Notes: generated by a model from the letters alone, not told the origin. A stretch of 64,000 nucleotides of DNA from RHKX01 sp963823275 (GCA_963823275.1 CAWGKW010000001.1:1-64000); one strand, 5' to 3'. Shown: positions 35,584-44,113, counted from the first letter of the stretch. Numbers and translations: made by a program.

Positions 35584-36183
35584 TCACCCGGGCGTGAGAT
35601 CGGCAAGGTGAGCCGCGGCTGCGACCGCCTCCTCGAGGCGGTCGTCGCCCCAGAAGACCTCGTAACCGACGACGACGCTCGGCACGCCGACGACGCCCCG
35701 GTCCGCCGCTCGGCCGGTTTCCCCGCGGAGCCGCGCCTTCACCGATGCGCTGCCGGCGGCCTTCGCGATCGCGTTCGGATGAAGCTCGCACGCGGCGGCT
35801 GCGATCGCGACGTTGTCGGGCTCGGTCAGATCACGTCCGCCGGCGAATGCCTGGCGAAAGGCCGCCAGAGCGAAGGAGACGGATCGGCCGATCGATTTCG
35901 CGTAGGTCGCCACCCGCATCGCATGCAGCGTGTTGCCCGGCCAGGGGTCGGGCCAGCGGATCGGCTGGAGTCCCTCCGCCGCGGCCCGCCGCTCGACCTC
36001 GCGCATGCCCTCCTCCCGCCCGGGCGTCTCTGCCCAGGAGGTGCGTTCGAAACGGGCGAAGAGACCCCCGAGAAGGATCGGCTGCCACTCGGGCTGGGGC
36101 AGCTCGGCGTCGGAGAAGAGCCGGCTGATCCGCTCCGCGGAGATGTAGGCGAAGGGGGACCCCAGGTCGTAGTAGAAGGTCAC
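35584..36183 (-). CDS. DsbA-family 2-hydroxychromene-2-carboxylate isomerase-like protein
   Basis: 199 aa from GTG 36183 (VTFYYDLGSPFAYISAERI); upstream in-frame codons look non-coding. Thioredoxin fold with an all-helical insertion: SPFAYI motif in place of CxxC, WPDPWPGNTLHAMRVATYA, and GVVGVPSVVVGYEVFWGDDR near the C-terminus (cis-Pro and substrate loop). Homologues isomerise ring-fission intermediates of aromatics or act as kappa GSTs. Only 4 bases separate it from the VOC gene. Confidence 0.82.
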   Translation of the reverse strand: MTFYYDLGSPFAYISAERISRLFSDAELPQPEWQPILLGGLFARFERTSWAETPGREEGMREVERRAAAEGLQPIRWPDPWPGNTLHAMRVATYAKSIGRSVSFALAAFRQAFAGGRDLTEPDNVAIAAAACELHPNAIAKAAGSASVKARLRGETGRAADRGVVGVPSVVVGYEVFWGDDRLEEAVAAAAHLADLTPG

Positions 36184-36244
36184 CCCAGATGGGGAGAGGG
36201 AACGGTCCTCGGGTCCCGGGGACGATCCCCTCCACCCTGTCAAC

Positions 36245-37612
36245 TCAGGCGTGGATCGCCCACTTGTCGATCGCCCTCGCTGCCTCGGGAATCGCTTCGG
36301 AGATCGTCGGGTGCGGGTGGATGATCCGCGCCAGCTCCTGGTAGCCGCCCTCGAGCTCCATGACCGCGACCAGCTCGGCGATCATGTCGCAGGCCCTGTT
36401 GCCGACGACATGGGCGCCGAGGATCTCGCCGTACTGCTTGTCGACGACGAGCTTGACCATCCCGTCGCGGTCGTCGTAGACGGCGCCGGCGCCGACGCCG
36501 CCGAGCTTGAACTTCGAGGTCTTCACGTCGTGGCCGGCCTCCTTGGCCTCGGCCTCGGTCATGCCGACGCTGGCCACCTGCGGGTGGGTGAATGTCGCTC
36601 CCGCGATCGCGTCGCGGTCGATCGGATGTGGGTTCTCGCCGGCGATCGATTCGGCGGCGACGATTCCCTCCTCCTGGGCCTTGTGGGCGAGCGCGGGTCC
36701 GGGCGTCAGGTCACCGAGCGCGTAGATCCCGGCCACCGAGGTCATCTGAGCGCCGTCGACATCGATCTTGCCGTCGTCGTTGAGCTTCAATCCGACGCCT
36801 TCGAGTCCGAGCGCGGCGACGTCGGCGCCGCGTCCGCCGGCGATGATCAGGTAGTCGACCTCAGCGGTCTCGTCGCCGTAGCTGAACTTGACCGAGTCGG
36901 AGCCCGCCTCGACGTTCTCGACCCGAGCGCCGGTGACGACCTCGATTCCCTCCTTCTTGAACGTGCGCTCGACGACCCGCGCCATGTCCTTGTCCTCGGC
37001 GGGGAGGATCTGGGGCAGCATCTCGAGCAGCTTCACCTCGGTCCCGAAGCGGGCGTAGGCGGAGGCGATCTCCGAGCCCGAGGCACCGGCCCCGACGACG
37101 GCCATGCTCTTCGGCAGCTCGGGCAGCGACCACGCACCCCAGGTGTCGAGGACGCGTCCGCCGAACTCCACTCCCGGAATCGAGAGGGCCACCGATCCGG
37201 TGGCGAGGATCACGTTCTTGGTCTCGTGGACGTCGGTGCCGACCTTCACGTTCCCGTCGGAGGTGACCGACCCCTCGCCTGCGATCTGGTCGATCCTGTG
37301 GTTCTTGAAGAGACCGGCGACGCCGCCGGTCAGGGTCCTGCGGATCTCCTCGCGGCGCTCGTGGACCTTGGTCCAGTCGATCGTGACGTTCTCCGCCATC
37401 ACGCCGATCTCGGCGCCGTTCTTCGCCTGCTCGTAGATCTCGGCGGTGCGGAGCAGCGTCTTCGCCGGGATGCAGGCGTAGTTCAGGCAGCGACCTCCCG
37501 TCTCGTCCTTTTCGACCACCGCGGCCTTCAGCCCCAACTGGGCCGCGCGGACGGCGGCGTGGTAGCCCCCGGGCCCGGAGCCGACAACGATCACGTCATA
37601 GGAATCAGCCAT
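36245..37612 (-). CDS. lpdA: Dihydrolipoamide dehydrogenase (E3)
   Basis: 455 aa. FAD/NAD disulfide oxidoreductase: GSGPGGYHAAVRAAQLG, redox pair C42 and C47 in GGRCLNYACIPAK, second Rossmann VVGAGASGSEIASAYARFG, IYALGDL and the C-terminal active-site HPHPTISEAIPEAAR. Reoxidises the lipoyl arm of the E2 encoded 3.3 kb downstream. Separated from the E1/E2 operon by a VOC and an isomerase gene on the same strand. Confidence 0.96.
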   Translation of the reverse strand: MADSYDVIVVGSGPGGYHAAVRAAQLGLKAAVVEKDETGGRCLNYACIPAKTLLRTAEIYEQAKNGAEIGVMAENVTIDWTKVHERREEIRRTLTGGVAGLFKNHRIDQIAGEGSVTSDGNVKVGTDVHETKNVILATGSVALSIPGVEFGGRVLDTWGAWSLPELPKSMAVVGAGASGSEIASAYARFGTEVKLLEMLPQILPAEDKDMARVVERTFKKEGIEVVTGARVENVEAGSDSVKFSYGDETAEVDYLIIAGGRGADVAALGLEGVGLKLNDDGKIDVDGAQMTSVAGIYALGDLTPGPALAHKAQEEGIVAAESIAGENPHPIDRDAIAGATFTHPQVASVGMTEAEAKEAGHDVKTSKFKLGGVGAGAVYDDRDGMVKLVVDKQYGEILGAHVVGNRACDMIAELVAVMELEGGYQELARIIHPHPTISEAIPEAARAIDKWAIHA

Positions 37613-37658
37613 GGCGGCGACTCTACATCAGCGTCTCCGGCCTCATGCCGCGCCCGGT

Positions 37659-38285
37659 TCAGCGAGTGTCGCGGTCCCTGGGCTCAGGCATCTGAATCCG
37701 CGCCAGGGCCCTGACCGTGAACCAGAAGAGAGCTCCGGCGACGATCAGAACCAGAAGGGTCGAGATCGCCTGGAGGATCGAGGTGGCGGCGATCAGGGTG
37801 ATGAACGCCCCGATGATGATGATCGCCATGACCGCCTCGAATCCGAGCACGGCCCAGTAGCGCGCGCGGAGCATGCCGTAGCCCATCACACCGAACAGGA
37901 TCGCCGGCGGAAAGACCTGGAACGGGTTCGGGCGCTCGCTGATGTCGGTGTTGCCGACCTGGACTTCGACTCCCGCCAGCCAGGCGATCAGGATGCTGGC
38001 GGCGATCAGCAACGAGAGCACGGCCCCGATCGTGACGACCCGCGGCCGCTCGCCCTCCTCGAGCGGCTCGAGTTCCTCGCGGGCCATCTCGTTGCGAAGC
38101 TCCGACCTACTGATGCCCCTGGCCTCCGCTTCTGCGGCGAGGTCCATCACCGAGGGTTCGCCTCCCGTCTCCGCGGCGGTCGATTCGCCGTCGCCGTTGG
38201 TGGCCGCAACGTCCTCGGACCCACCTGAGACACTGCGCTCCTTGCGCTTGCGCCGGTCGGCGCGCTTGCGGTCGCGGCTGCTCAC
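37659..38285 (-). CDS. Four-helix membrane protein with acidic/basic N-terminal tail
   Basis: 208 aa from GTG 38285, which overlaps the thiE stop (GTGA). Residues 1-80 are charged and soluble (KRADRRKRKER), followed by about four membrane helices from about residue 83 (TIGAVLSLLIAASILIAW, FPPAILFGVMGYGML, AVMAIIIIGAFITLIAA, TLLVLIVAGALFWF). No family recognised. Confidence 0.65.
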   Translation of the reverse strand: MSSRDRKRADRRKRKERSVSGGSEDVAATNGDGESTAAETGGEPSVMDLAAEAEARGISRSELRNEMAREELEPLEEGERPRVVTIGAVLSLLIAASILIAWLAGVEVQVGNTDISERPNPFQVFPPAILFGVMGYGMLRARYWAVLGFEAVMAIIIIGAFITLIAATSILQAISTLLVLIVAGALFWFTVRALARIQMPEPRDRDTR

Positions 38286-38956
38286 GCTCGAGCTGCCACG
38301 GTCGACTCGATCGCCGATCTCAGCCCCGCCGCGGCCGCGGCGGGATCGGCGGCGTCGCGGATCGCCCGGACCACGACGACCCTGGTGGCGCCGGCACGGG
38401 TCACGTCGCCGATGTTCGAGCTGTCGATCCCGCCGATCGCAAACCAGGGCAGAGGGGCCTGATTGGTCGCCGCCGCCGCGGCCTGCACGTAGTCGATCCC
38501 CGCGGCCGGGCGGCCCGGCTTCGTCGGGGTTGCCCAGACCGGTCCGACGCTGATGTAGTCGGGACGCGCGTCGCCCTCGGCCTGCTGAGCGGCCCGGAGC
38601 TGATCGGTGGCATGGGTCGAGAGGCCGACGATCGCGTCCGGTCCCGCCATTGCGCGAGCTTCCGCGACGGAGGTGTCGTCCTGGCCGACGTGGACGCCGT
38701 CTGCTCTGCAGGGCTCGACCAGGTCGGGGCGGTCGTTGATCAGAAACAGTGCGCCGTGGCGGTCGGCGGCCTCGCGAAAGATCGGCGCTGCCTCAACCAG
38801 TCGCCCGTCGGTGGCCTCTTTGTCGCGGAGCTGGATCAGGTCGACTCCGCCGCTGAGCGCCCCCTCGAGCAGCGACTCGAGAGCGGCGGGATCGCCCGGG
38901 TCCTCGCAGACCAGGTAGAGGCGGGAGCGCTGCAGGGTGTCGGTGGGGCGCGTCAT
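38282..38956 (-). CDS. thiE: Thiamine-phosphate synthase
   Basis: 224 aa. Joins HMP-pyrophosphate to thiazole phosphate. TIM-barrel motifs: GGVDLIQLRDKEATDG, RADGVHVGQDD, YISVGPVWATPTKPG and WFAIGGIDSSNIGDV. It is divergent from thiO-thiS-thiG (68 bases between starts), so the thiamine genes form a bidirectional locus. I searched the intergenic region for a TPP riboswitch and saw none; it is too short. Confidence 0.94.
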   Translation of the reverse strand: MTRPTDTLQRSRLYLVCEDPGDPAALESLLEGALSGGVDLIQLRDKEATDGRLVEAAPIFREAADRHGALFLINDRPDLVEPCRADGVHVGQDDTSVAEARAMAGPDAIVGLSTHATDQLRAAQQAEGDARPDYISVGPVWATPTKPGRPAAGIDYVQAAAAATNQAPLPWFAIGGIDSSNIGDVTRAGATRVVVVRAIRDAADPAAAAAGLRSAIESTVAARA

Positions 38957-39024
38957 CGCCGCTCAAGCCTAGATAACGGCGGCCGGCAGGATGAGCGTGG
39001 ATCGGCTGGCGCTACGATCAGCCC

Positions 39025-40213
39025 GTGTCGAGTGAGGTCAGCGAATCCAGCCGAAAGGGGGGGAGCGCGGAGCTGATCGTCGTCGGGGGCGGCTTGATCG
39101 GCCTGTCCTGCGCCTGGCGTGCGGCCGAGGCCGGGCTCGAGGTGCTCGTCGTCGATCCGGGGAGCGATGAACGCGCCTCCGAGGTCGCCGCCGGAATGAT
39201 CGCTCCGGTCGGCGAGGCCAGCTGGGGCGAGGACGGGCTGCTCGCCGCGGCCCTGATGTCGGCTGACCGGTGGCCCGACTTCGCGAGGGAGCTCGAGTCG
39301 GCATCCGGCCTCGAGGTTCCCTACCGGCGTTGCGGGGCCGTTCATGTCGGCATCGACCGCGACGAGCTGGCCGAGCTGCGGCGCGTCCATGAGTTGCATG
39401 CCGAGCTCGACCTGTCCTCTGAGTGGCTCACCGCCGGTGCCTGTCGCCGGCTGGAGCCCGGGCTGGCGACCGACGTCGTGGGCGGGTTCGCGGCGCCGGG
39501 GGAGGCGGAGGTGGAGCCGCGCGCGGTGCTCGGCGGCGCTCGAGCGAGCCGCCCGGGCTGCCGGAGTGAGGTTCGTCGAGGGAAGGGTCGAGGGGGTCCT
39601 GGGGGCGGAGGCGGGCGCCCGGTCGGTTCTGGAGGGCGTTACCATCGAGGGCGGCGTGGAGATCGTCGGCCCACGGGTTCTGCTCGCCGCGGGCGCTCGG
39701 ATCGGCGAGCTGGCCCCTGCCGGCGTGAGCATCCCGGTGCGTCCGCTGAAGGGCGAGATCGTCAGGCTGAGGGCGCGGTCCGGTGAGCGGCCGTGCGAGC
39801 GGATCGTCGTCAGCGAGCGCGTCTACGTCGTCCCGCGGGCGGGTGAAGAGGTCGTGGTCGGGGCCACGGTGGAGGATCGCGGCTTCGATCTCCGGGTCAC
39901 CGCCGGAGGTATTCACGAGCTGCTCCGTGAGGCCTACCGAGCGCTGCCCGATATCGCCGAGCTGGAGTTCGTGGCTTGTGCGGCGGGGCTGCGCCCGACG
40001 ACGCCTGACAACGCCCCGGTCATCGGGGAGACCGCGGTCGGAGGCCTGTTGGTCGCCGGCGGGCACCATCGAAACGGAGTGCTGCTGGCTCCGCTCACCG
40101 CCGACGCGATCGTGTCTCAGCTGCGCGGCGATGAGATGCCGTCTGCGGTCGCCGCGCTGTCGCCGCGCCGCTTCTCGCCGGGTCCCTCAACGCCGGGCGT
40201 CGCCCGACCATGA
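39025..40213 (+). pseudogene. thiO: Glycine oxidase, one +1 frameshift
   Basis: Begins GTG 39025. FAD Rossmann LIVVGGGLIGLSCAWRAAEA, then AAGMIAPVGEASWGEDGLL; the frame changes near 39535 inside CTCGGCGGCG, and the second frame continues with ALERAARAAGVRFVEGRVEG, GEIVRLRARSGERPCERIV and the C-terminal VIGETAVGGLLVAGGHHRNG. One extra base accounts for the total length. Oxidises glycine to the imine used by ThiG. The stop overlaps the ATG of thiS (ATGA). Confidence 0.82.
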
Positions 40214-40423
40214 TCGATCGAGCTCAATGGCCGCCGGGTCGAGTTGGCCGACGGCGCCAGCGTCGCGGACGCGGCGACGGCAGCGGGCATCGAGCCGGGT
40301 CGTCGCGGGGTGGCCGTCGCCCTCGACGGCGAGGTCATTCCGGGCGCCAGGCTGGCGGATACCTCGCTGGCGGAAGGTCAGAGGGTCGAAGTCGTCGAGG
40401 CGATCGGGGGTGGGGCGGGATGA
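40210..40423 (+). pseudogene. thiS: Sulfur-carrier protein ThiS, broken near the start
   Basis: The ThiS frame (IELNGRRVELADGASVADAA ... EGQRVEVVEAIGGGAG) is open to TGA 40423, but the ATG at 40210 is out of frame with it: after ATG the bases ATCGATCG look like a 4-base duplication of ATCG, and removing one copy restores MIELNGRR. The C-terminus ends GGGAG rather than the usual GG that is adenylated, also unusual. ThiS delivers sulfur to ThiG for the thiazole ring. It overlaps both thiO and thiG by 4 bases. Confidence 0.7.
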
Positions 40424-41220
40424 GCGAGGCGAAGGGAGACGGGGCGGTCGCCGGATTCGAGCTGGGCGGGAGGCGCTGGGGCTCGCGGTTGATCGTCGGC
40501 ACCGGCGGCTTCCGCTCCCACGAGGACCTCGAGCGGGCGCTGGTCGCCTCGGGGACCGAGATCGTCACGGTCGCCCTGCGCCGGGTCGATCCGGGTTCGA
40601 AGGGGACTCTGCTTGACGTGATCGATCGGCTCGGCCTGTTCATCCTGCCCAACACCGCCGGTTGCTACACGGCCCGCGATGCGGTCAGGACCGCGCGACT
40701 CGCCCGCGAGGCGTTCGCAACGGATTGGGTGAAGCTCGAGGTGATCGGCGACGATCGAACCCTGCTCCCCGACGCGATGGAGCTGCTCGACGCCGCCGAG
40801 CAGCTCGTCGACGACGGCTTCACGAGTCCTGCCCTACACGACTGACGATCCCGTCCTCGCCCGAGGCGATTGGAGACGATCGGCTGCGCGGCGGTGATGC
40901 CGCTCGGCTCGCCGATCGGCTCCGGTGCAGGCATCCGCAATCCCTACAACATCCGCATCATCGTCGAGGCGGCGGAGGTGCCGGTGATTCTCGACGCCGG
41001 CATCGGCACCGCCTCCGATGCCGCCCTGGCGATGGAGCTCGGCTGCTCCGCGGTGCTGCTCGCCAGCGCGGTCTCCCGAGCGGCCGACCCGGTGCTGATG
41101 GCCGCGGCGATGCGCGACGCCGTTGCCGCCGGATACGCGGCGCGCCACGCCGGACGGATCCCCGAGCGCCTGCACGCCCAGGCCTCCTCGCCGGAGAAGG
41201 GAATCGCAGAGCTCGGGTGA
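40420..41220 (+). pseudogene. thiG: Thiazole synthase, two compensating frameshifts
   Basis: ATG 40420. RLIVGTGGFRSHEDLERAL, LPNTAGCYTARDAVRTARLA and WVKLEVIGDDRTLLPD are intact; near 40824 the frame shifts by +1 into VLPYTTDDPVLA and near 40862 it shifts back into LETIGCAAVMPLGSPIGSG, IRNPYNIRIIVE and AGIGTASDAALAMELGC. Total length is a multiple of three. Only the short stretch around the catalytic-barrel loop VLPYTTDD is out of frame. ThiG forms the thiazole phosphate carboxylate from DXP, ThiS thiocarboxylate and dehydroglycine. Confidence 0.82.
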
Positions 41221-41837
41221 GCGGCCCGACCTCAGGCATCGCCGCCGGCCCGGTCGTCTGGCTCGCCCGCCACGGCGAGACCGAGTGGAGCAGGACGCTC
41301 AGACACACCGGTCGCACCGATCTGCCACTCACCGGGGAGGGGCAGCGCGAGGCGAGGCAACTGCGCGAGCCGCTGGCCGCGGTGGAGTTCGACCGCGTCC
41401 TCTGCAGCCCGCTCTCCCGAGCCCGCGAGACCTGCGAGCTCGCCGGCCTCGGCGGCCGGGAGGAACTGCGCGACGACCTGCTCGAGTGGGACTACGGCGA
41501 CTACGAGGGCACGACCAGCGTCGAGATCCACGAGCGCCGGCCCGACTGGTCGCTCTGGACCGACGGCTGTCCCGGCGGCGAGTCCCCCGCCGACGTCGGT
41601 GCCCGAGCCGACCGGATCGTCGCCGAGCTCCTGACCATGACCGCCGCAGGTGATCCGGACTCCGGCGCCACCATCGCCGTCTTCGCCCACGGCCACCTCC
41701 TCCGCGTCCTGACCGCCCGCTGGCTCGACCTCACCCCCGCCGACGGCCGCCACTTCGGCCTCGGCACCGCCACCCTCAGCCGCCTCGGCTGGGAGCACGA
41801 TTACCGCGTGATCCAGCGCTGGAACGCCCCGGTCTGA
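41217..41837 (+). CDS. Histidine-phosphatase (phosphoglycerate mutase-like) protein
   Basis: 206 aa from GTG 41217, overlapping the thiG stop. Catalytic RHGETEW (phospho-His), GRTDLPLTGEGQREARQL, LCSPLSRARET (Arg), EWDYGDYEG and the second His in VFAHGHLLRVL complete the active site. Small-molecule phosphatases of this type hydrolyse sugar or alcohol phosphates. Coupled to the thiamine genes, so dephosphorylation of a thiamine intermediate is possible but unproved. Confidence 0.88.
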   Translation: MSGPTSGIAAGPVVWLARHGETEWSRTLRHTGRTDLPLTGEGQREARQLREPLAAVEFDRVLCSPLSRARETCELAGLGGREELRDDLLEWDYGDYEGTTSVEIHERRPDWSLWTDGCPGGESPADVGARADRIVAELLTMTAAGDPDSGATIAVFAHGHLLRVLTARWLDLTPADGRHFGLGTATLSRLGWEHDYRVIQRWNAPV

Positions 41838-41862
41838 GCACCGGTTCCGTCCGACTGTAATG

Positions 41863-41876
41863 CGAACATACGTTCG
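41863..41876 (+). promoter_or_regulatory. LexA/SOS-box-like palindrome upstream of the tandem-HNH gene
   Basis: CGAACATACGTTCG fits the Gram-positive/actinobacterial LexA consensus CGAAC-N4-GTTCG at every fixed position, flanked by G and C so that the palindrome extends to GCGAAC-N4-GTTCGC. It ends 2 bases before the ATG at 41879, so if the message is leaderless the box covers about -16 to -3. This position fits repression by LexA and induction by DNA damage. Confidence 0.6.
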
Positions 41877-41878
41877 CT

Positions 41879-42799
41879 ATGCGAAAGAAGGAATGGGAGC
41901 GTGAAAGGGCGCGAGAACTGAGGCAAGAGGGCTGGGCCCTGCGCCGGATCGCCGGCCACCTCGGGGTTGCTCTCTCCTCAGTCAGCGTCTGGGTCCGGGA
42001 CATCGAGTGCGATGCCGAACCCGGATCAGCGGCGACGGCGACCTACTCGCCAGGGCCTGGGTTGGCGAACCATCGCTCTCCGATCATACCGGCGGTAGAG
42101 GGAGCCAAGGCGCTCCGAGCCTGCAGCAAGTGCAGGCGCCGAAAGCCTGCGCAACAGTTCGGGAGGCATCAGCGGAACGGTCGGCAGTGGTGGTGCAAGA
42201 ACTGCTTCCGCGACTACTTTCAGAAGCGAGGTCAGCTTCACCGCGATCAGGTGGCGGCAGGCATCAAGAGGCGGAGGCGAGAGGGTTATGAACTGGTCGG
42301 CCAGAACCGGGAACAAGGATGCCGAGATTGTGGTGGGGATGACCCGCTGATCCTTGAGTTCGACCACGTGGGAGTCAAGAGAGCGAATGTGAGTGACATG
42401 GTCCGAGCGGCTGTCGCGCCGGCGCGGGTGAGGGCGGAGATCCGGGAGTGCGAGGTCGTCTGTGCGAACTGTCACCGGATCAGAACCCTGAGGAGACTCG
42501 CGAAATGCTGGCGGACGGACCCCGACTTCATCGAGACGAATCAGTCATATACACCCGGACAAAGAAGAAACATGCTCTATGTGCGGATGTTCCTCGAGGC
42601 ATCCCGATGCATCGATTGCGGGCTCGATGACCTGCGGGTGCTCGAGTTTGATCACGTCTTCGGCAAGACGGCATGCGTAACGGTCATGGCCCGGGAGGGA
42701 AGCTCACTGAACAGGTTGCAGGACGAGGTGAGTCGCTGCGAGGTGCGATGTGCGAACTGTCACCGGCGGCGCACGATCCTCGCCTGGCGGGCGTTATAA
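41879..42799 (+). CDS. Tandem-HNH endonuclease-like protein with N-terminal HTH and Zn-ribbon
   Basis: 306 aa. Residues about 10-42 form a Hin-like HTH (ARELRQEGWALRRIAGHLGV). At 82-109 a four-cysteine ribbon (CSKC ... CKNC). Then two HNH modules in tandem: module 1 about 148-203 (CRDC, LEFDHVGVKR, CANCHRIRT) and module 2 about 244-300 (CIDC, LEFDHVFGK, CANCHRRRT). Each has the D-H of the DH motif and CxxCH. A free-standing two-domain nuclease of this kind resembles homing or repair nucleases. It sits between a LexA-like box and tRNA-Lys. Confidence 0.8.
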   Translation: MRKKEWERERARELRQEGWALRRIAGHLGVALSSVSVWVRDIECDAEPGSAATATYSPGPGLANHRSPIIPAVEGAKALRACSKCRRRKPAQQFGRHQRNGRQWWCKNCFRDYFQKRGQLHRDQVAAGIKRRRREGYELVGQNREQGCRDCGGDDPLILEFDHVGVKRANVSDMVRAAVAPARVRAEIRECEVVCANCHRIRTLRRLAKCWRTDPDFIETNQSYTPGQRRNMLYVRMFLEASRCIDCGLDDLRVLEFDHVFGKTACVTVMAREGSSLNRLQDEVSRCEVRCANCHRRRTILAWRAL

Positions 42800-42833
42800 G
42801 CGGCGGCCCTCGTGGCACCTTAATCTTCCCGCC

Positions 42834-42907
42834 GCCCCCGTAGCTCAGCTGGTTAGAGCAACGGATTTTTAATCCGGAGGTCGTCGGTTCAACCCCGACC
42901 GGGGGCA
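42834..42907 (+). tRNA. tRNA-Lys (anticodon TTT)
   Basis: Cloverleaf GCCCCCG/CGGGGGC acceptor, D-arm AGCTCAGCTGGTTAGAGC, anticodon arm CGGA-TTTTTAA-TCCG (anticodon TTT, one mismatched closing pair at 27-43), T-arm GTCGGTTCAACCCCGAC, discriminator A; no CCA encoded. It directly follows the HNH gene by 34 bases; a phzF relic begins at the next base. Confidence 0.96.
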
Positions 42908-43000
42908 TTCACCACCCACCCGCCGATCTCGACGTAGCCGTCGTCGAGCAAGGGGCTGAGGGGGAGACCCGCCGAACCGGCGGCTTCTCCTCCACTCGTC
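42908..43000 (-). pseudogene. Relic of a phzF-like 3' end
   Basis: Read on the minus strand: GGEAAGSAGLPLSPL directly followed by DDGYVEIGGWVV. Both halves match the C-terminus of the phzF-like gene 0.5 kb away (EATGSAALPLSAS ... DDGYVEIGGLVVEDR), with the 20-odd residues between deleted. It starts at the base after the tRNA-Lys. Too short and degraded to encode a working product. Confidence 0.65.
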
Positions 43001-43044
43001 GGACTCGACTCGACCGTCGGCCTTGATCGGTTAGTGTCGCGGCC

Positions 43045-43440
43045 ATGAGCGAGCGATTGATCAACGGGGTCGACTTCGCGACCGTCTCGGCGGACGATCA
43101 CGAGGCTGCGACCCGCTTCTATGAGGAAGTGCTCGGCCTCGAGCGCTCGAAATCCTGGGGGAACCTGCCCGCCACCGAGTTCGAGACGGGCAGCCTGACG
43201 ATCGCCGTTGTCGACTGGTCCGCTTTCGGTCGGGAGAACCATCCGAACCCGAATGCGATCGTCCTTCACGTCGACGACGTTCGGGAGGCCAGGAAGACGC
43301 TCGAGGAGCGCGGCGTCGAGTTCCAGACCGAGGTCATCGACAGCGGCTTCTGCCTGCAGTCCTACTTCGCCGACCCGAGCGGCAACGTGCTCGGCATCCA
43401 CAGCTTCTACGGCGAGCGCCCAGGCTCCGACCGGAGTTAG
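43045..43440 (+). CDS. VOC-superfamily (glyoxalase-like) protein
   Basis: 131 aa. VOC motifs: NGVDFATVSADDHEAATRFYE, AIVLHVDDVREARKTLEERG and YFADPSGNVLGIHSFYG. Metal-binding residues in the DPSGN/H loops are in place. It is framed by the two phzF-like 3' ends and its stop overlaps the convergent phzF stop. Function unassigned. Confidence 0.82.
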   Translation: MSERLINGVDFATVSADDHEAATRFYEEVLGLERSKSWGNLPATEFETGSLTIAVVDWSAFGRENHPNPNAIVLHVDDVREARKTLEERGVEFQTEVIDSGFCLQSYFADPSGNVLGIHSFYGERPGSDRS

Positions 43441-44104
43441 CGGTCCTCGACCACCAGCCCGCCGATCTCGACGTAGCCGTCGTCGATCGGGCGGGCGTGA
43501 ATCACAGACCCCCTGCCCTGGCGAACCTCGATCTCCCGCCCGAGCGAAGCGCTGAGCGGGAGCGCGGCAGAGCCGGTGGCCTCGTCCTCCTCGACGCCGG
43601 CCTCGGGGACGAAGCAGCGAGCGCGGATCAGCCCCGCGGCCTCGTCGATCCAGGCCCAGGCGTAGATGAAGCCGTCGGTGGCGATCGGGAGCGCGTCGAT
43701 CTCCTTGGCCGAGTCGTAGCGGATCGAGCTTCCAGATCCGGACACCACTCCGGGCGGGCGGCGACCCAGATCAGATCACCCTCGCTCCTCACCGCGACCC
43801 TGCCGGCGGGCGGCCGCAGCGCGTCGATCTCATGGCCCTCGCCGAGCAGCATCCAGGCGGTGCCAACCGTGGGATGGCCGGCGAACGGCAGCTCGACCTC
43901 GGGCGTGTAGATCGCGATCCGGCCGGTGGGCGCGTCGTCGACGAACACCGTCTCCGAGTAGCCGAGGTGACGGGCCAGCGCCTGCCGATCGTCGACCGCG
44001 ACCGCGGGCCCGTCGAGCACGACGCCGAGCGGGTTGCCGAACGTCCCACCCTCGCCGCAGAACACCCTCGGTACCCGGACCTCGATCTGCGGCGCGGCAG
44101 CCAT
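43437..44104 (-). pseudogene. PhzF-family isomerase/epimerase, frameshifted
   Basis: First frame MAAAPQIEVRVPRVFCGEGG, FGNPLGVVLDG, LGYSETVFVDD and ELPFAGHPTVGTAWML (PhzF signature) runs to PEWCP. The frame then changes at least once near 43725-43740, where a third frame reads DWKLDPLRLGQ, before ending in EIDALPIATDGFIYAW and CFVPEAGVEEDEATGSA with DDGYVEIGGLVVEDR. The total leaves remainder two, fitting two single-base insertions. Family members isomerise or epimerise small metabolites. A second copy of its 3' end is a relic at 42908-43000. Confidence 0.72.
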
Positions 44105-44113
44105 CCGACCTCG

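Noticed and set aside
38957..39024. Possible TPP riboswitch between thiE and thiO
   Set aside because: Only 68 bases, no CUGAGA-type core or paired P-stems; too short for a TPP aptamer.
40210..40845. 211-codon ORF starting at the thiS ATG and running into thiG
   Set aside because: The first 70 codons are the wrong frame of thiS; it arises from the apparent 4-base duplication after the ATG.
42684..42908. Minus-strand ORF beginning MPPVGVEPTTSG over tRNA-Lys
   Set aside because: The GVEPTTSG pattern is the usual translation of an antisense tRNA T-arm, not a gene.
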